Shown here: piece after piece, positions 10,100 to 20,070 of the stretch
Position numbering within the stretch: the stretch's first letter is position 1
Layout: the number at the start of each line of letters is the position of its first letter
Assembly: GCF_000149955.1 (NCBI RefSeq)
Contig: NC_030988.1
Coordinates: 2,480,029 to 2,544,028 of the forward strand
From: Fusarium oxysporum f. sp. lycopersici 4287
Lineage: Eukaryota; Ascomycota; Sordariomycetes; Hypocreales; Nectriaceae
Direction of reading: 5' to 3'
DNA: 64,000 bases
Made by a program: the position numbers and the translations under genes
The notes under the pieces: generated by a model
Told to the model about the DNA's origin: nothing
Seen by the model: only the letters and a program-made list of their open reading frames with translations
Database searches by the model: none

Positions 10100-12049
10100 T
10101 TAAATCAAACTGTGTGCAGTACTATATGTCGGAAAACTTGTCATCAGCTCCCTGCGCACAGAATCAGTAAGCCTTGGAGAAGCCTGTCCATGAAGCTGGG
10201 CCATTCTCCTGTGATCTTGTAACCAATTCAGCATATTAATTTCAGTTCCCTCTTGCGTCTCAACTTCTTCCTGCTCGTGAGAGTTGTCTAATGGGTGAGC
10301 CATGCTGATATATACATCCGTAATCCCTAGCTCCTTTTGTTCCTTGGAGAATTGAATCGCGATGTATGCATTGGCCCGCACGCCAATGTTGAATATATAG
10401 CGATCTCCTCGAAACTGGGAGTTAAATTCCTGTAGATTAGTGAAATCCTGGGTAATGGATAGGCTGTGTAAGGCTTCCAAATCGAATCTATCTGGCAACT
10501 TGAAAACACGGCAATTGATATTAAGGCACTGCCAGAAGGTCATGCCCCAAGTCACGCGCCGCGCCACTGCCCGATACCCCAAGACGACTACGAAGGTGCC
10601 AAGCGGGGGTACTTTTATGCGGATCATTCTTTGATCCTCTTTAGAATAAATTATTGACGACGGAACAGGTGGTGGTAGGATCTCTTCTGCCGAGTCTGCT
10701 ATAACCTGCGATGGGTAGGGCTGAAGAGAAATGAATTGACTTCCGATCGGCTGAGGTGGATAGGTCCCCAGTATGATGTAGCCTTGTGGAATTGGGATCG
10801 GGGGAAATGCGATTGAAAGGGGTAACTCTCGAAATATTCGCAATCGATCTGAGGATCTTCGAATAACTAAGCTGATCGATTTCGCCTGACTTAGGAATTT
10901 TTTAGAGACAAGAGTTGGCCTACACCACTTGGGACGTAAGTACTCTCCTTCCTGAGTTCCTTCGCCTATTTGGGATTCGTTGTAGGCACTTGTAGAGATC
11001 AATGGTATCGCCACAAAGGATTTAGGAGCGCCAGTTTCAGGAAAGCATTCTGTCTCCGAACGAGGGGAACAGTTCAGTATTATGTATACGAGTAGTTGGT
11101 GCGTCAAGTCGAAACGTACGGGAACTTTCATTTGTAGGCCCCTCTGATTCATCGAGAATGAAGCTGCGTTAAACCCCTCGAGGGAACAGGGTTCAATGTC
11201 CCTGCAATATTTGAAAGAAGAGGGATGCGGGGCAAGAAGAGATGCTTGTTCCCAACGCCAATTACTGCATAGCTCTTGATACCCCCAACTGAGCAGGGTG
11301 CAGTCATCACACTTTTTCATGATCTCTTCTTGTAATCTTTGGAAGGCTTTGGAACCTTCTCCATAGAGCATAGGCATATTGATGTCAAATAGGCCTAGCA
11401 GACAGTAAGCCAAATCCTCCGGCCTTGTTGTCTCTCGTTTAGCCATCCAGGACATTCTTTCAGCAACGCTGGCTCTCGAGAGTGTTTCGTAAATGCGTTC
11501 ATCTCGAGGTAGACGAGATAGATAGAGCGGTCTGATGCCAGTGATTACTTCAATCAGGTCTTTGGTTTGTCCCCTCGTAGAGATTGGTCTCCAATCTTGA
11601 TCGTAAAATGCAACTTCAATCGGAGCGAGTAGCTCTTGCAAAGTCCGGCCTCTCTTGAACCAACGGCAGTGTCGAAAAGAGGACCCTTTCATACGAATAT
11701 CCTCGTATACGGAAACATCGGCCAAGTAAGCAAAACATATATTTGCTAGTTCGTACCACTTGAACATGGAGTTGATTGCCTCTTGGAGCTCAGCGCTACT
11801 AGACTTATCAATGCAACAAGTATCAATCCAGACATAACTGAGCCCAAATGACAATGTTAGACGGCAGGCATTCTTTATTTTAAACCACCCAGCCATAGTT
11901 GCTAAATTCGTGCCGGTATCCACTGACATTATGTCTCGAAACGATACCTCTTCATTTGTCCATGTATGCGAGAGAATTGCGTATGGTGGGATCTCCTCTT
12001 GGTTGGCAAAGGAAACGAGGCGTACTGACTTCGCATCGAGAAGCCACAT
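10100..12049 (-). CDS. HET-domain (heterokaryon incompatibility) protein
   Basis: A single 649-codon frame. The N-terminus is a canonical HET domain: YAILSHTW at 23-30, then YVWIDTCCIDK at 72-82, followed by FKWYELANICFAYL. A later block (W-KRGRTLQELLAP, then RPEDLAYCLLGLFDINMPMLYGEG) is the usual second half of fungal HET-E/HET-D-like proteins. No NACHT or WD40 repeats follow; the remaining ~400 residues have no domain I recognise. HET proteins trigger cell death after fusion of genetically different hyphae and are highly expanded in such regions. The frame has no stops or frameshifts, so the gene may be functional. It is flanked by a 28-bp direct repeat. No intron is needed. Confidence 0.92.
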   Translation of the reverse strand: MWLLDAKSVRLVSFANQEEIPPYAILSHTWTNEEVSFRDIMSVDTGTNLATMAGWFKIKNACRLTLSFGLSYVWIDTCCIDKSSSAELQEAINSMFKWYELANICFAYLADVSVYEDIRMKGSSFRHCRWFKRGRTLQELLAPIEVAFYDQDWRPISTRGQTKDLIEVITGIRPLYLSRLPRDERIYETLSRASVAERMSWMAKRETTRPEDLAYCLLGLFDINMPMLYGEGSKAFQRLQEEIMKKCDDCTLLSWGYQELCSNWRWEQASLLAPHPSSFKYCRDIEPCSLEGFNAASFSMNQRGLQMKVPVRFDLTHQLLVYIILNCSPRSETECFPETGAPKSFVAIPLISTSAYNESQIGEGTQEGEYLRPKWCRPTLVSKKFLSQAKSISLVIRRSSDRLRIFRELPLSIAFPPIPIPQGYIILGTYPPQPIGSQFISLQPYPSQVIADSAEEILPPPVPSSIIYSKEDQRMIRIKVPPLGTFVVVLGYRAVARRVTWGMTFWQCLNINCRVFKLPDRFDLEALHSLSITQDFTNLQEFNSQFRGDRYIFNIGVRANAYIAIQFSKEQKELGITDVYISMAHPLDNSHEQEEVETQEGTEINMLNWLQDHRRMAQLHGQASPRLTDSVRRELMTSFPTYSTAHSLI

Positions 12050-12428
12050 GTTTGTGCGAATAGCTCAGTGTGATTAAGTTTATGACTGCCGTGACAAGGT
12101 TAATCGAGATTATTTGTCTTCCTCGTAGAGATTTCTGTTGCTCACTGGTGCCTGATGGCGTGAATAAGGCAGTCAAAATAGGACTCTAGCCTACGTGGGG
12201 TTGCAGGGCACCTGCGGAGCTTCAAGCCCCAAAACCCTACCTCGAGGCTCTGGCAACTTTATATATCTTTTTTTTTTTTTTTTTTTTTTGGCCAATAACC
12301 ATTCTCTTTTACTGAAATCCTCTTTTACTTAACCCAGTCCGGACCCCTGGTCGAGACCATGTCATTTTCCCCGTCATTTTCCCTGCACAGCGCACCTCCC
12401 CGACATCGCATGGGTCTCCTTTTTACTT

Positions 12429-12456
12429 AAAATGGGACGGACGATAGGGATGTAGG
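12429..12456 (+). repeat. 28-bp direct repeat, right copy
   Basis: Differs from the copy at 9654-9681 at a single A/G position. The two are 2.75 kb apart in direct orientation with the HET gene between. Confidence 0.7.
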
Positions 12457-13910
12457 ACGGAAAAAAGGGATTTGGTCAGACCAACGCTCGGGCCTCCTTC
12501 GAACATTCGACAGTCGGGAACAAGTGCTGCAACCTTACAGTTAGCCACCTCAGTTGGACGGTGACAATGTGCAAATCGGCGGGCAAAGTGTTTTTAGTGT
12601 GGCCGCAGGTTTAAGCATCAGGCAGCAATGGGCTGAGGAGACTTCGGCTACGTTGGTTGAGAAAAAGGCGCACCCCCGCCACCATACACGAAGCAACTTG
12701 TCAGTATTCATAATGAGGCGAAATAGGAAGCTCCATTACAGCCAATACCTGTAATGCAGCAGGAGGCTTTTTCTTTGAGGGCGAATCCATAATACGGGTT
12801 CCTTCATCAAGTCTTAGCTATCTTCGCGGAGCCGGCCAATGTGCCTAACAACAACTTGATGCTAACATGGTTTGGGGGGTAAAGCCTGTCGCCTCACAAT
12901 TGAGGAAACATACGACAGCCAATGATTTCCCATACGGTTCCCCTCACCGCCATACCGCAATTGTCTTCTCACACCACTCAGTGACGCACCGAGCCGCTTT
13001 TGAGTTGCTCGCCTGCACTTGTCAGTCTGTCATAAGTGCCACTGAACGCCCGATGGCCCTGTGCTTCCATCACTGCATGGTCAGCTGCCCACCATCAAGC
13101 CCCTGTGTGGTCATTCTGTGCTGAGGGGCTTTTATGGCTGCAGCCGGTCAAGCCAGCCGTTTTGAGGACTTTGACAAGGTTCGCATCAAAACCGAAACGG
13201 CGATAGACCAAGGCTGTTTTCTCTTTCCTCGCAGAAGGAATACATTTTGTAATCCATCCCTTCAGTGGCCCTAACGCCCACTATACGGCAGAGCCATGCT
13301 TTCCGAACGGGCTAAATAGCATTAGAGTAATGCTACAAATGTGAGCGAGATGATCTAAACCAAGATCATTTTTGGCTTGTCTTTTCCGGAGAAATAGCAG
13401 GCATCTAGGCCGGGTTGAATTAATCATCTCCTTGTATATAAAGTCATCATGCAGTATGTTCTCTTCCATTTTGAAATTGAGCCGATCAAGCCGCTTCCTA
13501 CTTATTTGCAGCGACCGGGGATTAGTACACTAAACCATACCATGTAAGCGAAGGAAGGCGTACAGGCCGAGTAATTTTTGTATTCGCACCCAGAACCTAA
13601 GATCAAAAGAATAGCAAAACCGCATTGGGTAAATATAATTGCTGCTTCCGGCAAATTGTAACAAAGGCTGAGCCTTTCGAGCTCTTGCAACTTTGCTGGA
13701 GATAAAGTGGGATGGCTATGTTGCCTATGAATAGAGGAGCTGGCCATTATGACTAAGCATATAGAAATATAATAGATAGGATGGAATGGCGGAGATAGAG
13801 TAGATACTATACGGAGATGATAAACATGTGAGTTTCAGTAGACGATGGTAATGAATGTTGTTTAGTTCTGCAGTAGTTAAGTTGTTGGACTCGACAAGGG
13901 TCAGCCGACG

Positions 13911-14050
13911 GAAACGCGACGCGTTTCGTGTTTTAGGTTTTCTCATTTCATTAGGGCGGTACGAGAAACCGCAGTGCGTTTCCATCAGGAGAAATATGGG
14001 GCGAAATGCTAGACGATAATTGGTCAAAAACAGGAAACGCAATGCGTTTC
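13911..14050. repeat. Small palindrome-ended repeat (GAAACGC family)
   Basis: Starts with the near-perfect palindrome GAAACGCGACGCGTTTC and ends with GAAACGCAATGCGTTTC, with a third related GCGTTTC site inside. A related sequence is at 28419-28494. The 140-bp size and palindromic ends suggest a very short non-autonomous element, but no target duplication is evident. Confidence 0.5.
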
Positions 14051-14076
14051 ATTTGATAATTCTTGAGTAGGATACC

Positions 14077-14663
14077 CAAAAGCAAGCTACAGCTGGTGCC
14101 TTGATTATAAGCAGATGGGGAGGTACTGCAAAACCTCGACGGGTCTGAGAGAGTGGACTAAAGAAGAGATGATGGCTTACTTAGACTGGGACAAAGCAGA
14201 GACTGATCGCATGGAAGCACGAGTAGCTGAGGAGACCGAGAACGGACGACTGTTTACAAGCAGAAGAGGCATGGGCGAGCTTTGGGAGATGGCTCAGCGA
14301 GATATCGATGAACAAGAAGCCTTGTATTCTGCCGCGGAACAGGAAGAAAGTTGTATTGTAGTTCAGCCGTAGTTCTAGTAGAGTTTATTAGAGTGGGTGT
14401 ATCACCTGAATACATCAAGGCTGATCAAATTAAAGTCATCGACTTGCTTTGAAAAAAACATAGCAGGTTAATGGGACTTCAAGTAAAACCACTCGAGATA
14501 GTGGAATTGCACAGCGGGAGGTAATCCGATAGCGGAGAGGGCTAGACTGAATATGGCAATTGGGACGGGTACCCGTCCGCCTATTAGCCGCCTCCAAAAG
14601 GGGAAGGTGCACGGGCCGCAAAGTTGGTATTGGGCCCATTACCAGTGGTAATTGGTACAGTAG
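14077..14663 (+). repeat. Dispersed repeat R1, copy a
   Basis: A ~590-bp unit that includes the 85-codon ORF, a GGTTAATGGGAC segment, one hairpin module (14525-14590) and a right end TGGTAATTGGTACAGTAG. Copy b is at 17576-18399 in the same orientation; a 3' fragment (copy c) is at 34255-34387. The best-matching left boundary is AAAAGCAA before CTACAGCTGGTG. Confidence 0.7.
14115..14372 (+). CDS. Small acidic protein encoded in repeat R1a
   Basis: An 85-codon frame rich in Glu, Arg and Met (WTKEEMMAYLDWDKAE near 14-29), predicted mostly helical, with no domain I can name. The paralogous sequence in R1b is riddled with stops, many of them G-to-A or C-to-T changes, for example Trp TGG to TAG, and is split by a MITE. 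The R1a copy is fully open, which hints at a coding function, but two copies are too few to test selection. It could be cargo of the repeat or a chance survivor. Confidence 0.45.
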   Translation: MGRYCKTSTGLREWTKEEMMAYLDWDKAETDRMEARVAEETENGRLFTSRRGMGELWEMAQRDIDEQEALYSAAEQEESCIVVQP

Positions 14664-14844
14664 GGTTAGAGTGAATATGATGAGCAGCAGCAAATGTGTT
14701 GATTAAAATCTTAAGTTGTCTCTTGTGCGGGGTATTCCATCCTGCACAGTTACTTAAAGCATATAGCTAGATTACTAATGCCTACCCTGCGACATTTTGC
14801 TTTTGGTTTGCGTTGCAATGACAATCGAACGGGGCGCTAAGCAG

Positions 14845-14913
14845 TCCGATAGCGGAGAGTACTATGCTTGATATGGTAGCTGGGACGGGTACCCGTCCGC
14901 CTATTGATCGCCG
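14845..14913 (+). repeat. Hairpin module, left inverted copy flanking nuclease-like gene
   Basis: Starts TCCGATAGCGGA, contains the perfect 16-bp palindrome GGACGGGTACCCGTCC (14883-14898) and ends GCCTATTGATCGCCG. The reverse-complement version is at 17313-17381, so the two form inverted outer flanks of a 2.54-kb segment. Other copies: 14525-14590, 18174-18267 and, partial and reversed, 39388-39428. Confidence 0.75.
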
Positions 14914-15128
14914 CAGTACGTGCGCTAATGAAGGTCTTTCTCATCAAGCCTGTCATTGGTTAGATCGTAGGCGCCGGGGGCTGGCCGGACGATCATTTAA
15001 CCGAAGCCGACAAGAGTTAGTTGCTGCATCAACAAATGCGGGGCATAACAATTCCACTCTGTCTCCATTTCTCGTGTCGCTTCAAACCAACAGCAGTAGC
15101 AATTTACCATGGCTTTGGCAATTGCACT

Positions 15129-16706
15129 ATGAACGACTTCAATCATAGCATTATTTCTTGGCTTGAAGGCGTACCTACTGACTTCTCATGTACTGGTGCG
15201 CACCTTACGCCTAAAGAGCATCCTAACAGTAAAAAGCGGCCTTATTTTGACTCAGATCGTCCTCTTTCGCCGCCACCCTCACAGGATCATACCCAAGACA
15301 TCTTCCCCGGGACTGACTTGGCGCTGGAAATGCAGCCTTCTACGCCATCGAATAAGAGACGGAAGCTTGGGGGCGTTCCCATACTAGCTGCACATGCAGT
15401 TGACGTTAACAACGACGACAACAACGACGACGAGGCGAACGAGGAGACGCCAAGACAAGACGGTCCGCGATCTGTAAATGATTCCAACAATTCTTCGCGT
15501 CAAAGCAGTCATGCATCAAACCACTCGTCTCCTAGTAAAATATTCTCATCTCTTTCGCTCAATCCTGATGGACTCGAGGAGAAACAACTTGATTTATTGG
15601 ATCCAAGGATCCCTGACACTTTGGCACTACTTTCTAATGAAATGGACGATATCGGAACTGGAGACCGTGTTATCCCCGAGTATCTTGAGGTTGGTAAAAC
15701 TGCCCTTGCCTCCAAGCCCTTTGGAAACTAACACATGACAGTCCGAGATATCTGACCTCCAGAAGTCAACCCCAGCTTATGGTTCTTTTAAACCTAGAGT
15801 GTTTGATAAGCCTACGGGAGAAGGCTTGCCTCTGAAGAGGTACCTCCCACATTTGCATCATGAACTTAGACTTGCCGAGGTAATGCAGCTTGTGGGCGAT
15901 GCCAAGGATTGCAATGATATGGAAGACGATGAAGCTGGTTGGAATAACCTCGTTCACACGCCCCTACTCAAAGCCGCCTTCTACGGAAAAACTCCTCGTG
16001 GCCGCCAACTCGATGGGTTTCGACCATGGTATGTACTTGATAAAACTCCGGCTTGACAATGATGATTGACTTTGGCGTATAGCACTAGCGCTGGCATACT
16101 CCCTGCCTATCGGATGAAAGCCTCACAAGGCAAAAAGGTCGATTATGTTTTCCATCTTGATCCGGAGAAAGATGACAATCAGCCTCAGACCATGGAAGCA
16201 ATCAAAGAGATCCGGGGAGTTCTCACTGACTCCTCCATCAATCATACCAGTTATGCGCCCCTGCGGCCTCTTCCCATATCAGTTAGTATTGAAACCAAAC
16301 GAGGCGGAGCGTCTGCGCGCAAGGCGCAGCTTCAAATGGGAGTATGGCATGCGGCCCAGTGGAGGCATCTATATAAACTCGCTGGCGACGACTTGCAAAA
16401 GTTACCCTTTATTCCTGGGATACTTGTCCACGGACACGAATGGATATTCGTTGCCTCGACCTATCACAATGGCAAGACGGTAAGAAGTTTTCTCAGCTTG
16501 GTTCTTTGACATCATGTGTCTAATCTATTTTGCAGACTCTATGGACCAGCGGCTCTTTTGGCTCCACGTTGAGATTGCTTTCAACGTTTCAGGTTATTGC
16601 TGGTATTCAACGATTGAGAACTTGGGCTCTTGAAGTCTTTTGGCCTTGGTACGTGACGTATGTACTCCGGGTCTTGGCCCCACCGACACCAGTAACAACG
16701 TCATGA
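15129..16706 (+). CDS. PD-(D/E)XK nuclease-like fungal protein, four exons
   Basis: Model: exons 15129-15689, 15742-16028, 16083-16479 and 16536-16706, with introns of 52, 54 and 56 bases using GT-AG sites and ACTAAC/CTAA-like branch points; total 471 residues. The N-terminus MNDFNHSIISWLEGVP, a proline/serine-rich low-complexity region, and then a domain with AGWNNLVHTPLL, NHTSYAPLRPLPISVSIETK and VQLxxGVW-like segments match the large fungal family annotated as PD-(D/E)XK nuclease-like. The Glu-x-Lys of SIETK fits the catalytic motif. Nuclease activity is inferred from the fold class; the biological role of the family is unknown. The start was chosen because MxxxxxxISWLE is the family's usual N-terminus. 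The gene lies between inverted hairpin modules (14845-14913 and 17313-17381). Confidence 0.8.
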
Positions 16707-16889
16707 GACTATCCATGACTCAGACTCATGGACGCTTTTGCGTCATACGCATCTCACTCTTATCACTAATTAATAATTACTGCCTCAAACCAGAAGCTTC
16801 ACATCTAATAAAAATACCCCATATATATCATAAGCATGTCATATGGTCTTAAAATACGTCCTATATATTTATTTATAAGCTTTAACTCC

Positions 16890-17201
16890 TTATTGCTGCG
16901 ATATCTTGACAGTTTATGCAGGCGAAGCCTTCCTAGACTCGCACCTTGTCGTGCTCAATCGACCCGTCGGCTTGAGGTGATGCATCATCAGGGTCGAGGG
17001 CCTAGGGTGCAAGGATTTCAAAAGCCGGCTTAGTCGTCTTCTTTCCTTGGTGGGGATATTGTGTTTGTCGCGGAGATGTGTCGTTACACGGGAAGGGTCG
17101 TTGGATAGGGCGAATTTGCAGCTCTCCCTGGTGCAGATCAAGAGGCGGGCGCTGGTATCATAAAAGAGATAGAGATTATCAAATAGATTACAGTCGGCCA
17201 T
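16890..17201 (-). pseudogene. OrsD-type C2H2 finger fragment
   Basis: From ATG 17201: LLICTRESCKFALS, then HLRDKHNIPTKERRRLSRLL, which aligns with the N-terminal finger at 33.9-34.1 kb (LICCHDTCRFALA, HLRRKHKVTAADRRQL). After about residue 68 the homologous reading moves to another frame (a DDASPQADGS-like stretch), so the copy is frameshifted and lacks the recombinase region. It lies inside the inverted-module segment downstream of the PD-(D/E)XK-like gene, on the opposite strand. Confidence 0.7.
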
Positions 17202-17312
17202 TGCATAGTAACTCTAAGATAATTCTTTGGGATCTTACTATTTTGAGGAATCTCGTGGTATTTGAAATGAAGGGTGTAAAGAGAAGGTTTCGAGATGTCA
17301 TATGTGAAAGGA

Positions 17313-17381
17313 CGGCGATCAATAGGCGGACGGGTACCCGTCCCAGTTTCCATATGTGGTATGATTTTTTCCGCTATCGGA
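17313..17381 (-). repeat. Hairpin module, right inverted copy
   Basis: Reverse complement of the 14845-14913 module: CGGCGATCAATAGGCGG, the palindrome GGACGGGTACCCGTCC at 17328-17343 and an outer end TCCGCTATCGGA at 17370-17381. The central ~20 bases between palindrome and outer end differ from the left copy. Confidence 0.75.
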
Positions 17382-17809
17382 CCCTCAGCATCATTACCCT
17401 TACACTTGCAAGGTCCAGTTCCAGATTCAACAACGCGGCTGAGGTACGGTTATCCACGAGCAATCCGCCAGAGATACGTCACGTCAAGAGAGGATTAGTA
17501 TAAGGCCCAGCCACCGGGAACCTCACTAGGTAACCGCCAGTATAGAAAAGCAATGGGCCTGCCTTTAGTATATCTAAAAGCAATCTACAGCTGGTGTCTT
17601 GATTATAAGCAGATGGGGAGGTGCTGCGCAACCTCAATGAGCCTAAGAGAATAGACTAAATAATAGAATGTGGCTTATTCAAACTGGGATAAAGCAGAGC
17701 CTGATTGCATCGAAGCATAAGTAGCTCGAGAGACCGAGAACGGGCGACTGTTCACAAGCAGAAGAGGCATCGGTGAGCTTTGGGAAATAGCCTAGCAGGA
17801 TATCGTCGA

Positions 17810-17968
17810 CAGCGCTGCGGTCAATTCAAGTTCAAGTTACGCTAATGCAAGAATATGGCTTTTTAATTGGATAACTTGAAATATTTGAATTGAACTTGAT
17901 CAAGTTCTCCAATCATATTGCTGTATTTGGCCTAAGAGTTACTTGAACTTGAATTGACTGCAGCGCTG
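17810..17968. mobile_element. hAT-type MITE, 159 bp
   Basis: Both ends begin CAGCGCTG; the terminal inverted repeats continue (C/A)GTCAATTCAAGTTCAAGT for about 28 bp. GATATCG lies 4 bases outside the left end and directly outside the right end; the uninterrupted sequence in R1a (GATATCGATGAACAAG) is the empty site, so the insertion boundaries are well fixed. The CAGCGCTG start is shared with the decayed hAT at 60405-63667, a possible source of transposase. A fragment of the same end occurs at 54868-54897. Confidence 0.85.
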
Positions 17969-18173
17969 GATATCGATGAACAAGAAGCCTTGTACTCTGC
18001 CGCGGAAGAGGAAGAAAGCTGTATTGTGATACAGCTCTAGCTCTAGTAGAATTTGGAGTAAATTTGGAACTCAGATATGTCGTGGTTATTTCACCTCAAG
18101 CTAGTGGTTTGTTGAAATAGCTGGTTAATGGGACCTCAAGCAAAACCACTAAAAATAACTACGGCAGAGGCAA

Positions 18174-18267
18174 TCCGATAGCGGAGAGAGCTAGACCGAA
18201 TATGGCAATTAGGACGGGACCCCGTCCCATTTTAGAAGGACGGGTACCCGTCCGCCTATTGACCGCC
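18174..18267 (+). repeat. Hairpin module in R1b, doubled palindrome
   Basis: TCCGATAGCGGA at 18174-18185, then GGACGGGACCCCGTCC (imperfect) and GGACGGGTACCCGTCC separated by CATTTTAGAA. The 39.4-kb copy retains the TTCTAAAATGGG side of this arrangement. Confidence 0.65.
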
Positions 18268-18399
18268 TGGGAAGTTGGAGAGGGCGCACGGACCAAATAT
18301 TCTTGTATTGACCCAAACTCCTAAAGATCCGAAAGGGGAAGGTGCACGGGCCGCAAAAGCTGGTATTGGGCTCATTACCAGTGGTAATTGGTACAGTAG

Positions 18400-18949
18400 G
18401 GGCGATATTATCACCGTCGAAACTCCGTGGCAGTTTAGGTGGGAGTACGAGGTGGTGAAAGAGGGCCTCAAGCAGGGGAATTTCGTCAGTAGTCATCGCT
18501 TTTGTTTGTGCTGTAACGACATAGATACTCTGAACCAAGATTGTGAGATCTCTCAAAAGCAAACAGATGGTGGGCCGGAAATGTTGGGCATCAAAGGCCG
18601 CCAGATAATGTGCAATGGTTGGCCTCCCGCATGAGAGAAGAGGCAACTAGCCCACCAATGCGGCCGCGACATGCAATCACCAACAACTGTGACAATTACC
18701 CCACGGTGGTAAGTCTGATTGGTGCTAATGTTATCTCTCACATTGAGCAATAGCGCTTAAGTGGCCACCTCTTTTTGAAGCCCATGGGCTTTCCTGCACA
18801 TCTCTCTAAAATTTTCCCGATAAGTTAGTTATGCGTTGTCTTGCTGCGAACAATTAGTTCCATGGCGTTGTATTCGTCATCGTTGCTGTATGTTGGCGGC
18901 CCACCAAGCGCTCTGTTCGCTCGTGGAAGATCTCCAAATGGTTGAGGGC
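18400..18949. other. Intergenic between R1b and Crypton copy 1
   Basis: No gene or repeat supportable. The 119-codon plus-strand frame (18275-18634) crosses the R1b boundary and has no domain, so I do not call it. Confidence 0.5.
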
Positions 18950-19883
18950 GATAAGCAGAACTTATCGTGGGGTCGTTTTGCGGAGTAATTTCGGGAAATC
19001 GTATGTGATTACACAACTACCATCTGATAAGTGCCCGGCGCTGCGCACGCGAATATCTCGACGGTTAGGAGCCAAATCGATGCAATTCAAGGGCTGGAGG
19101 ATTGCTACGCTCTGGCGGTCCGTTTGGTTCAAGAGCGACGCTGTATTGACGAGCGGGCGCTGAGATATTTGCGTGTGCAGCGGCTGGGGGGCCAGGCTTC
19201 GCTGCAAGGACTACGATATAGCAATGCGCTGATCCTGCTGCTCCTTAATATTCAAAAAAAAGAAAGAAAGAAAGAAAAAAAAGAATTAGTAAAAAAAATA
19301 CGCCTTCTAGATAGATAGATAGCCATGGACTAGTTACCGCTATAAATATATAAAGATCCTACCTGACGGCCAGCTTACCGTCGACGAGGGGCGGTCCGCC
19401 TCCTCCCTAGCCGAGCCCAGCGCCCCCGATGGCCCTGGCCCCGAGTCGGCCTTGGTCCCGGGCCTGGGTCATCGGGCACGGGGGTCCCTACCTGTACCCG
19501 TATCCGGCACTGGCCCTGGCCCCGCTGGCGGCGCTGTTTGAGCTCGTCGACGAGCCGGTTCAAGCTCCGGCCAGCGCGTAAGAGCTCTAGCTCTGCAACT
19601 GCCTCCTCCTCGCTCTTGCCGGACGCCGTGCGGGCCAAGAGCTCGTCCCAGATCACCTTCCGGCGACAGAACTGCACCCTGATCCCATTCCCCGGGCGCC
19701 AGCGGCTTCCTCACGTCTCTTCTAGCACCCGTACGGCCGGCTGACCTGCAATCCCTTCCTCCCATTCCTTCCAGACATCCCACACTGTAAAGACCTTGGC
19801 CAGGGCTGCAACGACGGGCATACCTGGTACTGGAGGCTCTGGAGCCGGAGCCGGAGCCGTATTGAAGTTCAAGGTAGGGGCTG

Positions 19884-19891
19884 TCGACGGC
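19884..19891. repeat. 8-bp target duplication, left side of hAT-1
   Basis: TCGACGGC, repeated exactly at 22643-22650. Eight bases is the hAT signature. The uninterrupted site is in Crypton copy 2 near 47010-47025, where CCGTCGACAG is continuous. Confidence 0.95.
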
Positions 19892-20070
19892 CAGTGATCG
19901 GAATGGTCTGGTATGGTCTGGTATGGGGGGTCAAACCAAACCATACCAGATGCTTACATAATAACCGGTATGGTATTACCGGTAAGACCAATAATACCAT
20001 TAAGGATGCCAAGACTTTTAAGTACGACGTCGAAAAACTATAGAAGGGCGAGAGAAAGTGTATTATACTA

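Larger units (their letters stand above)
12050..14076. other. Gene-poor region between HET gene and repeat block
   Basis: About 2 kb without a convincing gene. It contains the HET gene 5' flank, a 22-base T tract (12268-12289), the right copy of the 28-bp direct repeat (12429-12456) and a short palindromic repeat at 13911-14050. Frames at 12867-13124 and 13725-14042 are under 110 codons, lack domains and look like chance. Confidence 0.5.
17576..18399 (+). repeat. Dispersed repeat R1, copy b (decayed, MITE-interrupted)
   Basis: Same order of blocks as R1a. The 85-codon ORF is destroyed by stops and by the MITE at 17810-17968. This copy carries a doubled hairpin (18212-18227 imperfect, 18238-18253 perfect) and ~65 extra bases before the GTGCACGGGCC block that R1a lacks. 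Confidence 0.7.

Noticed and set aside
14525..18267. Repeated palindromic modules as a CRISPR array
   Set aside because: Irregular spacing, both orientations, eukaryotic context and no spacers of constant length.
18275..18634. 119-codon plus-strand frame
   Set aside because: Crosses the boundary of repeat R1b into unrelated sequence and has no domain.
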